Shown one piece after another: positions 8,235 to 15,964 of a stretch of 64,000 nucleotides of DNA. Source of the stretch: Luteitalea sp. TBR-22 (GTDB lineage Bacteria; Acidobacteriota; Vicinamibacteria; Vicinamibacterales; Vicinamibacteraceae). The notes beneath the pieces were generated by a model. That model saw only the letters and a program-made list of their open reading frames with translations. It ran no database searches and had not been told where the DNA came from. The DNA lies in assembly GCF_016865485.1 (NCBI RefSeq), contig NZ_AP024452.1:1262501-1326500 (forward strand). Direction: 5' to 3'. The number at the start of each line of letters is the position of its first letter. The stretch's first letter is position 1. Position numbers and translations under genes: made by a program.

Positions 8235-9869
8235 CTACGAACTGCAACTGAGCATGCTGCAGCCGGCGCGATGGCGGGCCCACTCGGGGCGGCGCGCCGC
8301 GAGGTCGTCCTCGCCGGGCTGGTCGTCGTAGGGGCGCGACAGGACCCGGAGCAGCCGCTCGACGACCGACGTGTCGCCGGCCGCGGCGGCGTCGATGGCC
8401 TGCTGCGCGAGGTAGTTGCGCAGCACGTACTTCGGGTTGGCGGCACGCATGCGCGCCACGCGCGTCGCGTCGGGCTGGCCTTCGTCACGAACCCGCGTCG
8501 CCCACGCGCGCAGCCACGCCAGCACGCGGGCGCCGTGCGGACCTGCCAGGTCGTCCTCGTCGTAGAAGGCGTCACGCACCGGCGCGAGCCGCGCCTCGTC
8601 CGGCACCTCGGCGCCGACGGGCACCCGGGTCAGGCCGCGGAAGAAGATCGTCATGTCCGTCTCGGCCGCTTCCAGCATCGCGAACAGTTCCTGCAGCAAC
8701 GGGTCGTCGCCGCTGAACGTCAGCGCGTCGAGCCCGAGCTTGTCGCGCAGCATGGACGAGTAAGCGCGGTCGAACTCGTCGCGGTAGGCCTCGAGGCCGC
8801 GGTGCAGGTCGTCCACCGACTCGACCAGCGGGATCAACGCCTCCCCGAGGCGCGCGAGGTTCCAGAGGGCGATGTTCGGCTGCTGGCCGAAACGGTACCG
8901 CCTGCCCCCGGCGTCGGTGGTGTTGGGCGTCCACGCCGGGTCGTAGCCTTCGAGCCAGCCATACGGGCCGTAGTCGATCGTCAGTCCCAGGATCGACATG
9001 TTGTCGGTGTTCAACACGCCGTGCACGAAGCCGACGCGGGTCCAGTGCGCGGCCAGCACGGCGGTGCGCCGGCACACCTCCTCGAACCACGCCAGGTAGG
9101 TGTCGCGGGCGCCGGTCGGACCGAGATCCGGGAAGTGCGTGCCGATCACGTGATCGGCCAGTCGTCGCAGGAGGTCCACCTCGCCGTGGGCAGCGTGGAT
9201 CTCGAACGACCCGAAGCGCACGAACGAGGGAGCCACGCGACACACGATCGCCCCCGGTTCCGCCTCGGGACGACCGTCGTAGAACATGTCGCGGACCACC
9301 GACTCGCCCGTGGTCACCAGGCTCAACGCGCGTGTCGTCGGCACGCCGAGCGCGTGCATCGCTTCGGAGCAGAGGAACTCGCGCACCGACGATCGCAGCA
9401 CCGCGCGTCCGTCCGCCTGCCGGGAGTACGGCGTCGGTCCGGCCCCCTTCAGCTGGAGCTCGTGCACGCGACCGTCGGCACCGCGCAGTTCGCCGAGCGT
9501 GATCGCCCGCCCGTCACCGAGCTGATCGGCCCAATGACCGAACTGATGACCGCCATAGCGGGCGGCATACGGCACCGATCCCGGCAACAGCCGGTTGCCT
9601 GCGAGCACGTCGGCGACGGGGCCGGGGCCGAGGGGAGGCCGCGCCACGCCGATGTCGCGCCCCAGCGCGTCCGACCACGCCAGCAGCGACGGCGACGCGA
9701 CGCGCGTCGGCTCGACGCAAGAGTAGCTGGCGCCGGGCACCCGGCGGGGCATGTTCCTCGCGCTCGGGTCCCCGGGCATCGTCTCGACGAACCGGGCCTC
9801 GAGCGTGGCAGACGACAGATCTCGCACATCCCATCGTCGCAGGGACGTCAAGGGACGGTCGTCGAACAC
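8235..9869 (-). CDS. selO: Protein adenylyltransferase SelO (YdiU/UPF0061)
   Basis: A 544-residue pseudokinase-fold enzyme that transfers AMP from ATP to protein hydroxyl groups; in the family it has been linked to redox stress. Diagnostic blocks: 'YAARYGGHQFGHWADQLGDGRA', 'LQLKGAGPTPYSR', 'FVHGVLNTDNMSILGLTIDYGP' (metal-binding Asn and Asp) and the C-terminus 'CSMLSCSS', close to the conserved CxSCSS-type tail thought to form a regulatory disulfide. A GTG at 9869 gives an N-terminus of normal length. It lies 3 bp after the DUF3072 gene on the same strand, so the two probably form an operon. Confidence 0.92.
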   Translation of the reverse strand: MFDDRPLTSLRRWDVRDLSSATLEARFVETMPGDPSARNMPRRVPGASYSCVEPTRVASPSLLAWSDALGRDIGVARPPLGPGPVADVLAGNRLLPGSVPYAARYGGHQFGHWADQLGDGRAITLGELRGADGRVHELQLKGAGPTPYSRQADGRAVLRSSVREFLCSEAMHALGVPTTRALSLVTTGESVVRDMFYDGRPEAEPGAIVCRVAPSFVRFGSFEIHAAHGEVDLLRRLADHVIGTHFPDLGPTGARDTYLAWFEEVCRRTAVLAAHWTRVGFVHGVLNTDNMSILGLTIDYGPYGWLEGYDPAWTPNTTDAGGRRYRFGQQPNIALWNLARLGEALIPLVESVDDLHRGLEAYRDEFDRAYSSMLRDKLGLDALTFSGDDPLLQELFAMLEAAETDMTIFFRGLTRVPVGAEVPDEARLAPVRDAFYDEDDLAGPHGARVLAWLRAWATRVRDEGQPDATRVARMRAANPKYVLRNYLAQQAIDAAAAGDTSVVERLLRVLSRPYDDQPGEDDLAARRPEWARHRAGCSMLSCSS

Positions 9870-9872
9870 TCG

Positions 9873-10139
9873 TCAGCGCTGGGCGCCCCGGCCGGTGCGC
9901 TGCTGCAGTTGGTCGATGCGACGCGACGCCTCCGCCTTGGTCAGGTCGGCCGGTGGGTCCTCGCCAGCCTCCTGCGACAGCGTGCCCAGGTACGACCGCT
10001 GCGCGTCGGTCATGGGCTCGTCGCCGGTCGTCCAGTCGTCGGGATCCTTCAGCAGGTTGGACGGCCGTTCCACCCCGGTGCCGCCCGTCGCCTCGTGGTT
10101 CTCATGGATGTCGCCAGCCTGATCGCGTGGGTCGTTCAT
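9873..10139 (-). CDS. DUF3072 domain protein
   Basis: An 88-residue hydrophilic protein. The core 'LLKDPDDWTTGDEPMTDAQRSYLGTLSQEAGE', followed by 'LTKAEASRRIDQLQ', is the DUF3072 signature; the latter helix resembles the SAP-like or Lsr2-type DNA-binding helix in shape. Function is unknown in the family. It is the first gene of a pair with selO, 3 bp apart. Confidence 0.82.
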   Translation of the reverse strand: MNDPRDQAGDIHENHEATGGTGVERPSNLLKDPDDWTTGDEPMTDAQRSYLGTLSQEAGEDPPADLTKAEASRRIDQLQQRTGRGAQR

Positions 10140-10204
10140 GCGGGCGGTGATTGCACGACGGGTTCCACACCCGGCCCCCGGTCTTCTGGCCCTCGTCCAC
10201 CGCT

Positions 10205-10232
10205 CCGGTGCCCGGTGCCCGCTGCCCGATGC
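10205..10232. repeat. Heptamer tandem repeat, unit CCGGTGC
   Basis: Four contiguous 7-bp units (CCGGTGC, CCGGTGC, CCGCTGC, CCGATGC) lie just after the stop codon of the ABC ATPase gene in the 100-bp gap to the DUF3072 gene. No other feature is visible in that gap. Confidence 0.7.
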
Positions 10233-10239
10233 CTCCGTC

Positions 10240-11019
10240 CTACCAGGCGTGATAGTGACCGTCGCGGAACGACACCTCGACCGGGCGGTCGTACAGGCCC
10301 GACAGCGTCTGCGTCGTCAGCAGGCGCGGTGTCGGCCCGTCGCCGACCACGCGACCCTGCTTCAACAGGACCACCCGCCCGATCTCGGGGACGATGTCGG
10401 CCAGGTCGTGCGTGACGAGGACCAGGCTGGTGCCTGCCTGGGCCAGCGCCCGCATCGTCGCGCGGACCTCGTGCGCCGCGCCGAGGTCCAGGCTGGTCAT
10501 CGGCTCGTCGAGCACGAGCGCGCGTGGCCGGTGGATCAGGGCGCGTCCGATCAGGAGACGCCGTGCCTCCCCCGACGACATGCGCGTGAGCAGCCGATCG
10601 GCGAGGTAGGGAAGGCCGAGCCACGCCAGGACCTCGTCGACGCGAGCCCGCATCTCGTCGGTCGGCACATGGTGCGGCCACAGGCCGATGGCGCCGAAGA
10701 ACCCCGAGAGCAGCAGCTCCCGGCCGGTGATCTTCCGGGTGACCGTCGCCAGCAGGTCGTTGGACACGATCCCGAGGGCGGCGCGCAGGTCCCACAATGT
10801 CCAGCGCGACTGGCCGAGCACGGTGACGCTGGTCTGCGGCAGGTCGAGCGGGTGCAACTCCCGAGTGATGACCTTGAGCAGCGTGCTCTTGCCCGAGCCG
10901 TTGGGTCCGACGATGGCGACGTGCTGGCCGGCCGGGATGGTGAGGGAGAAGTCGTCGAGCACGCGCGCGCCATCGCGGATGACGGACACGTGGGAGAAGG
11001 CAATCAGGGCGTCGGACAT
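10240..11019 (-). CDS. ABC transporter ATP-binding protein (ModF/YlmA-like)
   Basis: A 259-residue ABC ATPase. Walker A is GPNGSGKST (about residues 38-46), the signature is MSSGEARR, Walker B is ALVLDEP followed by the D-loop SLD, and the switch histidine is in LVTHD. A long insertion between Walker A and the signature, with 'SRWTLWDLRAALGIVSNDL', resembles ModF/YlmA-type ATPases rather than nutrient importers. No permease or binding protein is adjacent, so the partner is unknown or this is a non-transport ABC protein. It is 32 bp downstream of a co-directional membrane protein gene. Confidence 0.82.
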   Translation of the reverse strand: MSDALIAFSHVSVIRDGARVLDDFSLTIPAGQHVAIVGPNGSGKSTLLKVITRELHPLDLPQTSVTVLGQSRWTLWDLRAALGIVSNDLLATVTRKITGRELLLSGFFGAIGLWPHHVPTDEMRARVDEVLAWLGLPYLADRLLTRMSSGEARRLLIGRALIHRPRALVLDEPMTSLDLGAAHEVRATMRALAQAGTSLVLVTHDLADIVPEIGRVVLLKQGRVVGDGPTPRLLTTQTLSGLYDRPVEVSFRDGHYHAW

Positions 11020-11051
11020 GGCGCCCGTGCATGGTAGCGCCGGTTCGACGA

Positions 11052-11579
11052 TCAGGCGGGCTGGCTGGCTCGCTGCTGCAGCGCGGTCATCGCGACATGT
11101 GTCGCGCTGCCGAACACCGCGTGCGCGGCAAGCATCTCGGCGTGGGTGGTCCAGGGATAGGCGCGTGGCCCGTCTGCCAGGCCCAGCAATGGCAGGGCCG
11201 TCTCGTCGGCCACCAGCCACACCGCCAGGCCGTAGGGCACGCCCCATCCACCGGCGACGGTGGGCCAGCGGTGCGCGAGGACTCCGTAGAGGGCGCCGGC
11301 CGACGCGCCGAAGGCGTAATGCACGATCGGTCCTGCAGCGCGCTTCTCCCGTTCATCGAGTGGTGCACTCGTGAGCGCCGTCACCACCTCGTCGGCCGCC
11401 TTTGTCGCGGGATCGTGGCGCCCGCCGTCGACAGGGCGGTGCGACTGTGGCTCCCGCGTGCCGGTGACCCCGCGGCCGTAGAGGGCGACGTGGAACCGGG
11501 TCATCACCCACGCCCCGACGATGCCGCCGAGCGCACCGGTCAGGGCCGCGCCTGTCCATGTTGTCGTTTGTCTCCGCAT
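11052..11579 (-). CDS. Small membrane protein, DUF1440/YagU-like
   Basis: A 175-residue protein with about four hydrophobic segments (near residues 10-28, 88-105, 112-132 and 150-168). The pattern 'HYAFGASAGALYGVL', then 'GVPYGLAVWLVADETALPLLGL', fits DUF1440/YagU-type inner-membrane proteins; in E. coli YagU is linked to acid resistance. The assignment rests on pattern only. It lies upstream of the ABC ATPase on the same strand (32 bp) and could supply a membrane partner, although it is much smaller than normal permeases. Confidence 0.6.
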   Translation of the reverse strand: MRRQTTTWTGAALTGALGGIVGAWVMTRFHVALYGRGVTGTREPQSHRPVDGGRHDPATKAADEVVTALTSAPLDEREKRAAGPIVHYAFGASAGALYGVLAHRWPTVAGGWGVPYGLAVWLVADETALPLLGLADGPRAYPWTTHAEMLAAHAVFGSATHVAMTALQQRASQPA

Positions 11580-11730
11580 CGAAGCCTCCCGGAACCTGGG
11601 TGTGCAAGGTGCTGGCCTGCCCGTCTGGACCTTGGTACAGCATGAGGCGGGTTGCCATGGTGCGGCCGAGGGCGCACCATAAGTGCGAGCACGAACAACG
11701 ACGGCACGTCACCTGCTTCAGGGAGGCGGC

Positions 11731-12495
11731 ATGGCGACAGGGCACAGCGGGAACTTGCGCAGCCTGGGGGGCATTGCGATGTCCCTGTGCGCATGCCTGC
11801 TCGGGTTTGTCGGACCAGTCGGTTCCGCGCGGGCGCAATCGGCGCCGCCGACGGCCGCCGTGGTCCCCTACCGCCCGGCGCCGCCCCTGCGGAGCTACGT
11901 GGCCATCCGTCGGCTGGAATCGTCCAACGAGCGCCACCACAAGGACGCCTGGCTCGTCGCGCGCACGGAACTGCACGACAACGGCACGTTCAGCTACCAG
12001 ATCATCGACGAAGGCGGGTCTGAGCTCATCAGGTCGCGCGTGCTGCGTGAGGCTCTCGAGAAGGAAGTGCAGGTTCACCGCGACGGGCGCGCCCGGCGTG
12101 GCGGCCTGACGCTTGACAACTACGAGTTCTCGACGCCGACGCAGGCCGATGGCGGCCTCCGCATCGCCCTGCAGCCGAAGCGTCGGGAGGACATGCTCCT
12201 GAAGGGGGCGATGTTCACGTCGTCGGACGGCGAGTTGCTCCGCGTCGAAGGCGAGCTGGTCAAGCGGCCGTCGTTCTGGACACGCTCGGTCCACATCGTG
12301 CGCCAGTACGGCCGCGTCGCCGGCGAGCACGTCCCGGTGCGGCTCGACATGACGGCGCAGGTGCGGCTCGTGGGACCGTCGCGGTTGACGGTCACCTACC
12401 AGTACGTGCAGATCAATGGCCGGCCGGTGCAGGAAATCCTGACCGGCGAGCCGACGGGGTCCGCGCGTGTCGCCTCGCGCGCCCCACAGGACTGA
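11731..12495 (+). CDS. Exported protein of unknown function
   Basis: A 254-residue protein with a signal peptide (residues 12-36, cleavage near SARAQ). The rest is rich in beta strand ('LHDNGTFSYQIIDEGGSELI', 'LRIALQPKRREDMLLKGAMFTSSDGELLRVEGELVKRPSFWTRSVHIVRQYGRVAG'). That pattern is reminiscent of LolA/outer-membrane-lipoprotein-sorting folds, in which lipid-facing strands carry 'L.RVEG.L.K.PSFW' segments. I infer a periplasmic, perhaps lipid-binding protein. The ATG at 11731 follows GGGAGGCGGC. It converges with the Na+/H+ antiporter gene. Confidence 0.65.
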   Translation: MATGHSGNLRSLGGIAMSLCACLLGFVGPVGSARAQSAPPTAAVVPYRPAPPLRSYVAIRRLESSNERHHKDAWLVARTELHDNGTFSYQIIDEGGSELIRSRVLREALEKEVQVHRDGRARRGGLTLDNYEFSTPTQADGGLRIALQPKRREDMLLKGAMFTSSDGELLRVEGELVKRPSFWTRSVHIVRQYGRVAGEHVPVRLDMTAQVRLVGPSRLTVTYQYVQINGRPVQEILTGEPTGSARVASRAPQD

Positions 12496-12538
12496 ACGAT
12501 CCGGGCTGCGACAGCCCCCGTTGCCGTTCGGGTTCCCG

Positions 12539-13987
12539 TCAGATCAACCGGTAGCAGACCACCGCCACGGCCGTCGGCAGCAAGGCGCCGAGCAGCAGGT
12601 AGAGCGGCACGATCACGCCCCCGAAGAAGCGCCCGAGCAGCGCCTGGCCGGCCGGGTTGGGCGCGTTGGCGATCACCGTCAGCCCGCCGCCGGTGACCGC
12701 CCCTTCGACGACCGCCGCCTTGGCCGCCTCCGACATGTTGGGCACCAGCGTCGCCAGGTAGGTGATGAGCGCGTTGTCGTTGAACGCGGTCAGCAACGCC
12801 GCGCCGAAGAAGAGCGGCGTCTCGCTCAAGCTGGCCAGCACGGGCGCAATCCACCAGCCCTGCAGGCCGCCGTGGATGACCAGGCCGGCGAGGAAGAAGC
12901 CCACCAGCAGCGGCGACTTGAGGGAAATCTCCGCCTGGTAGGGGCTGGTCGCCTTGACGAACCCGAGGAAGAACAGGAAGCCGCCGAGGAACAGCGCCGG
13001 GTAGTGGGAGTTGACGACGGTCCAGGCCATGAACAGCGCGTGCGCCACGACGATCCAGGCTGGCACGGGCAGCAGCGCGCCCTGGCCCGACGCCACCGCA
13101 TCGGCATCCGGGACCTCCACGTCGCGGACCGGCGGCCGCGCCGCGAGGGCGGCGAGTTCCTTGCGGAAGATCAGCAGGTAGAGCGTGGCCGACGTGAACA
13201 CCGCGATCAGCGTGCGCCACCCGAAGTGCGTGAGCACGTACATCAGGTCCCAGCCCCAGGGGCGCGCGACCATGAGGATGGGCGGCGCCGCGAAATGCGT
13301 CAGCGTGCCGCCGATCGAGACGTTGACGAACAGCAGTCCCAGCGTCGCGTACTTCAGGCGCGGGCTCGGCTGCAGGTCGTAGAACTGGCGGGCCAGCAGG
13401 AGTGCGCAGATGGTCATCGCGGCCGGCTCGGTGACCAGCGACCCGAGCATCGGGCCGACCGTGAGCGTGGCGAACCACCAGGCCGCGGGCGTGCCACCAC
13501 CCAACCCGGCCACCTTGCTCATCGCGCGCTCCGCGAACACGATGATCGGTCGCGTCGAGGCCAGCGCCATGATCACGACGACGAACAGCGGCTCGGTGTA
13601 GTTGACGGTGTCGTTCAGGTAATGCTTGGCGGTGTCCCACCCCCGCCCCCACGTGATGGCGGCCAGCAGGACGACGGCCCACAGGCCGAACACCACCTCC
13701 ACCTCGCCGATGAAGTGGAGGATCTCCGAGGGGAACGAGGGCTGGCGCGCCCGCCCCGCGGCGTCGGCCTGCTGGTCGGCGCGATGCTGCAGGTGATGGG
13801 CCAGCGCGAGCACGCGGGGCGCGATGAACGTGTGGAGGATGGCCAGCACGAAGATCACGGTGGCCACGAGGTTGAACGGGTCGTGCGCGACCCGGTCCGA
13901 CAGGGTCTGCAGCAGCCCCCCCGCAGCCGCCGGCGGGTAGTCGGGGAGCGGGGTGGGGAAGTGCGCGGGCATCTGCGGTCCGGCCAT
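12539..13987 (-). CDS. Putative Na+/H+ antiporter (PF07399-type)
   Basis: A 482-residue polytopic membrane protein with about 11-12 hydrophobic segments. 'LSDRVAHDPFNLVATVIFVLAILHTF', 'LGSLVTEPAAMTICALLLA', 'LLFVNVSIGGTLTHFAAPPILMVA' and 'FNDNALITYLATLVPN' match the putative Na+/H+ antiporter family of the ion transporter superfamily. The acidic residue in the TEPA helix and the FNDN helix are likely ion-binding sites. It would exchange Na+ for H+ across the inner membrane. It stands alone between a convergent gene and the divergent oxidoreductase at 14082. Confidence 0.82.
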   Translation of the reverse strand: MAGPQMPAHFPTPLPDYPPAAAGGLLQTLSDRVAHDPFNLVATVIFVLAILHTFIAPRVLALAHHLQHRADQQADAAGRARQPSFPSEILHFIGEVEVVFGLWAVVLLAAITWGRGWDTAKHYLNDTVNYTEPLFVVVIMALASTRPIIVFAERAMSKVAGLGGGTPAAWWFATLTVGPMLGSLVTEPAAMTICALLLARQFYDLQPSPRLKYATLGLLFVNVSIGGTLTHFAAPPILMVARPWGWDLMYVLTHFGWRTLIAVFTSATLYLLIFRKELAALAARPPVRDVEVPDADAVASGQGALLPVPAWIVVAHALFMAWTVVNSHYPALFLGGFLFFLGFVKATSPYQAEISLKSPLLVGFFLAGLVIHGGLQGWWIAPVLASLSETPLFFGAALLTAFNDNALITYLATLVPNMSEAAKAAVVEGAVTGGGLTVIANAPNPAGQALLGRFFGGVIVPLYLLLGALLPTAVAVVCYRLI

Positions 13988-14081
13988 CCGCCAACCATAG
14001 TGGACGCGGCGTCCGCCTCACAAGCACGGATGGTCCAGCCTGCGTGATACGCTCCGCGCGGTCCTGCACAGGGAGTCTCCG

Positions 14082-15239
14082 ATGGCCTCGCTCACTGCCC
14101 CCGCCCCAAGCCCTGCGGTGCGTCCGCGCACCGCGCGGCTGACCGGTCTCGTCCTCGCCGTGCTGTGCATCATCTTGGCCGCCGTGCCGGCCGGTGCGCA
14201 GGCGCCGCCCGCCGGTGCGCCGCTCCGGATCGCCATCGTCGGCCTCGTGCACGGGCACGTGCGCGGGCACATGAACGCGATGGCCAAGCGAACCGACGTC
14301 GAACTGGTGGGCGTGTACGAGCCCGACGCGGCGCTGCGCGCAAAGTTCGGCGAGACCCACGGCATCGCCGCCCCGAAGCTCTTCGCCGATCTCGATCGCC
14401 TGATCACCACCACCAGGCCCGAGGCGCTCGTCGTCTACACCAACACGTTCGACCACCTCGCCGTGATCGAGACCGCGGCCCGCCACGGCGTGCACGTGAT
14501 GGTGGAGAAGCCGCTGGCGGTGTCGACGGCCCACGCGCGAGCCATCGCTGCCGCGGCGCAGCGCGGCAGGATTCACGTGCTGGTGAACTACGAGACCACC
14601 TGGTACCGGAGCCACCGCGCCATCTGGCGCCTGATGCACGAGCAGAAGACCGGCGGGCGCATCCGCAAGATCGTCGCGATGGACGGTCACCACGGGCCGA
14701 AGGAGATCGGGACGCAGCCGGAGTTCTTCGACTGGCTGTCCGATCCGGTCCGCAACGGCGCCGGCGCGCTGTACGACTTCGGCTGCTACGGCGCCAACAT
14801 CGCCACGTGGCTGCTCGACAACCAGCGCCCCCGGCGCGTGGTGGCGGTGACACAGACCAACAAGCCGGCGATCTACGCCAGGGTCGACGACGAGGCGACC
14901 ATCGTGCTCGAGTACGACGGCGCGCAGGCGGTCATCGAGGCCTCGTGGAACTGGCCGGACCACCGCAAGGATCTCGAGGTGTACACCGAGAGTGCTGCGG
15001 CGTGGGCGACCGGCGGCAACGCGCTGCGCACCAAGGTGCGCGGGCAGCCCATCGCCGACGCGGCCGTGGAGGACTGGCCCGTCGACGAGCAGAACGCGCT
15101 GAACTACCTCTCGGCGGTCGTGCGCGGCCGCCTGGTGCCGTCCGGGCCGACCTCGCTGGAGAACAACGTCATCGTCTCGGAGATTCTCGACGCGGCGCGT
15201 GAGAGCGCGAAGACGGGCAAGGCGGTCGCCCTCAAGTAG
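14082..15239 (+). CDS. Gfo/Idh/MocA oxidoreductase, exported
   Basis: A 385-residue NAD(P)-dependent oxidoreductase carrying an N-terminal signal segment (about residues 18-40, ending VPAGAQA). The Rossmann motif follows (LRIAIVGLVHGHVRGH). The catalytic 'VEKPLAVS' motif is intact, and 'GALYDFGCYG' supplies the usual Asp near the substrate pocket. Exported members of this family are common in Acidobacteriota, Planctomycetota and Bacteroidota and act on sugars or 3-keto sugars; the substrate here is unknown. It is monocistronic, and its stop codon is followed at once by a palindromic repeat array. Confidence 0.85.
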   Translation: MASLTAPAPSPAVRPRTARLTGLVLAVLCIILAAVPAGAQAPPAGAPLRIAIVGLVHGHVRGHMNAMAKRTDVELVGVYEPDAALRAKFGETHGIAAPKLFADLDRLITTTRPEALVVYTNTFDHLAVIETAARHGVHVMVEKPLAVSTAHARAIAAAAQRGRIHVLVNYETTWYRSHRAIWRLMHEQKTGGRIRKIVAMDGHHGPKEIGTQPEFFDWLSDPVRNGAGALYDFGCYGANIATWLLDNQRPRRVVAVTQTNKPAIYARVDDEATIVLEYDGAQAVIEASWNWPDHRKDLEVYTESAAAWATGGNALRTKVRGQPIADAAVEDWPVDEQNALNYLSAVVRGRLVPSGPTSLENNVIVSEILDAARESAKTGKAVALK

Positions 15240-15249
15240 ACGTCGCGAA

Positions 15250-15463
15250 GCAGCCGTCGGGCTTGGGGAGTAGCCGTCGGGCTTGTGGCAGTAGCCGCCG
15301 GGCTCGGAAAGTAGCCGTCGGGCCTCGGACAGTAGCCGTCGGGCTTGCCCGACGGTCAGTGGTGTCTCGCCGATCGTGACCGTCGCCCGAGGGCGACGGC
15401 TACGGTCTTCGGGGCGACGGCTACGGGCCTGGGGCGACGACTACGGGCCCCGGGCGACGGCTA
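15250..15463. repeat. Inverted array of palindromic (REP-like) repeats
   Basis: Five direct copies of a 20-21 bp unit with core TAGCCGTCGGGCTTG start at about 15250, 15270, 15291, 15311 and 15332. They are followed by four copies on the opposite strand, each ending GGGCGACGGCTAC. The centre near 15332-15403 can fold into hairpins (GTCGGGCTTGCCCGAC; CCGTCGCCCGAGGGCGACGG). The last copy overlaps the stop codon of the minus-strand regulator at 15461. Confidence 0.85.
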
Positions 15464-15775
15464 CTTCTTCCCGCGCTTCGGTTCCTGCACCAGCTCGATG
15501 AGCGACGCCACGGTCCGGTGCTGCTCGATGGGGTGCCGCAGCGGCAGCTCCGGCCGCACGACGTAGTGGTTGCGCCGCCCCTCGCGGGCCCGCGACAGGT
15601 AACCTGCCTCTTCCAGTTCCGTGACGATGCGCTGCACGGCGCGCTCGGTGACGCCGACCTGCTCGGCCACCTCGCGGAGGCGCGCCTCCGGGTCGCGCGC
15701 CAGGCACAGCAGCACGTGGGCGTGGTTGGTCAGGAACGTCCAGGGAGCCTTGCCGGGCGCCGCAGGCCGGATCAT
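15461..15775 (-). CDS. Small winged-helix transcriptional regulator
   Basis: A 104-residue cytoplasmic regulator built on one winged helix-turn-helix (about residues 18-75). The recognition segment is 'LREVAEQVGVTERAVQRIVTELEEAGYLSRAREGRRNHYVV', as in MarR/ArsR-like 'helix-turn-helix transcriptional regulator' proteins. The conserved 'HPIEQHRTVASLIELV' tail is seen in a widespread small subfamily. No ligand domain is present. The target is unknown; it diverges from the isocitrate dehydrogenase gene across a heptamer-repeat spacer. Its stop codon lies in a copy of the palindromic array. Confidence 0.78.
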   Translation of the reverse strand: MIRPAAPGKAPWTFLTNHAHVLLCLARDPEARLREVAEQVGVTERAVQRIVTELEEAGYLSRAREGRRNHYVVRPELPLRHPIEQHRTVASLIELVQEPKRGKK

Positions 15776-15790
15776 GCCGGCACTGTAGCA

Positions 15791-15853
15791 GAAAGATGAT
15801 GCTTGATACATGAAACGTATTTCGTGTATCGTGATTCGCGTATCGTGGTTCCT
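15791..15853. repeat. Degenerate A/T-richer heptamer repeat between regulator and idh
   Basis: Nine contiguous 7-bp units, GAAAGAT GATGCTT GATACAT and so on, ending with GTATCGT GATTCGC GTATCGT GGTTCCT. They keep 7-bp phase while drifting in sequence. This stretch is clearly richer in A+T than its surroundings and occupies the spot where the promoters of the two divergent genes should be. Confidence 0.65.
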
Positions 15854-15964
15854 CCGTGTCCGGGACACCCGGCTGCCCCCGTGGCCGGGCAGGCACGGCG
15901 GACCACGATGCGTCCGGCGCCTGGCGGCCCGGGCCGGCATCCACCCAGCTCTCGGAGGTTTCCC

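Noticed and set aside
8271-10415. A 714-codon open frame on the plus strand
   Set aside because: It is antisense to selO and the DUF3072 gene; it has no recognisable motif.
15250-15463. A CRISPR array
   Set aside because: Repeats are 20-21 bp with no spacers of constant length, they change orientation halfway, and no cas gene is present.
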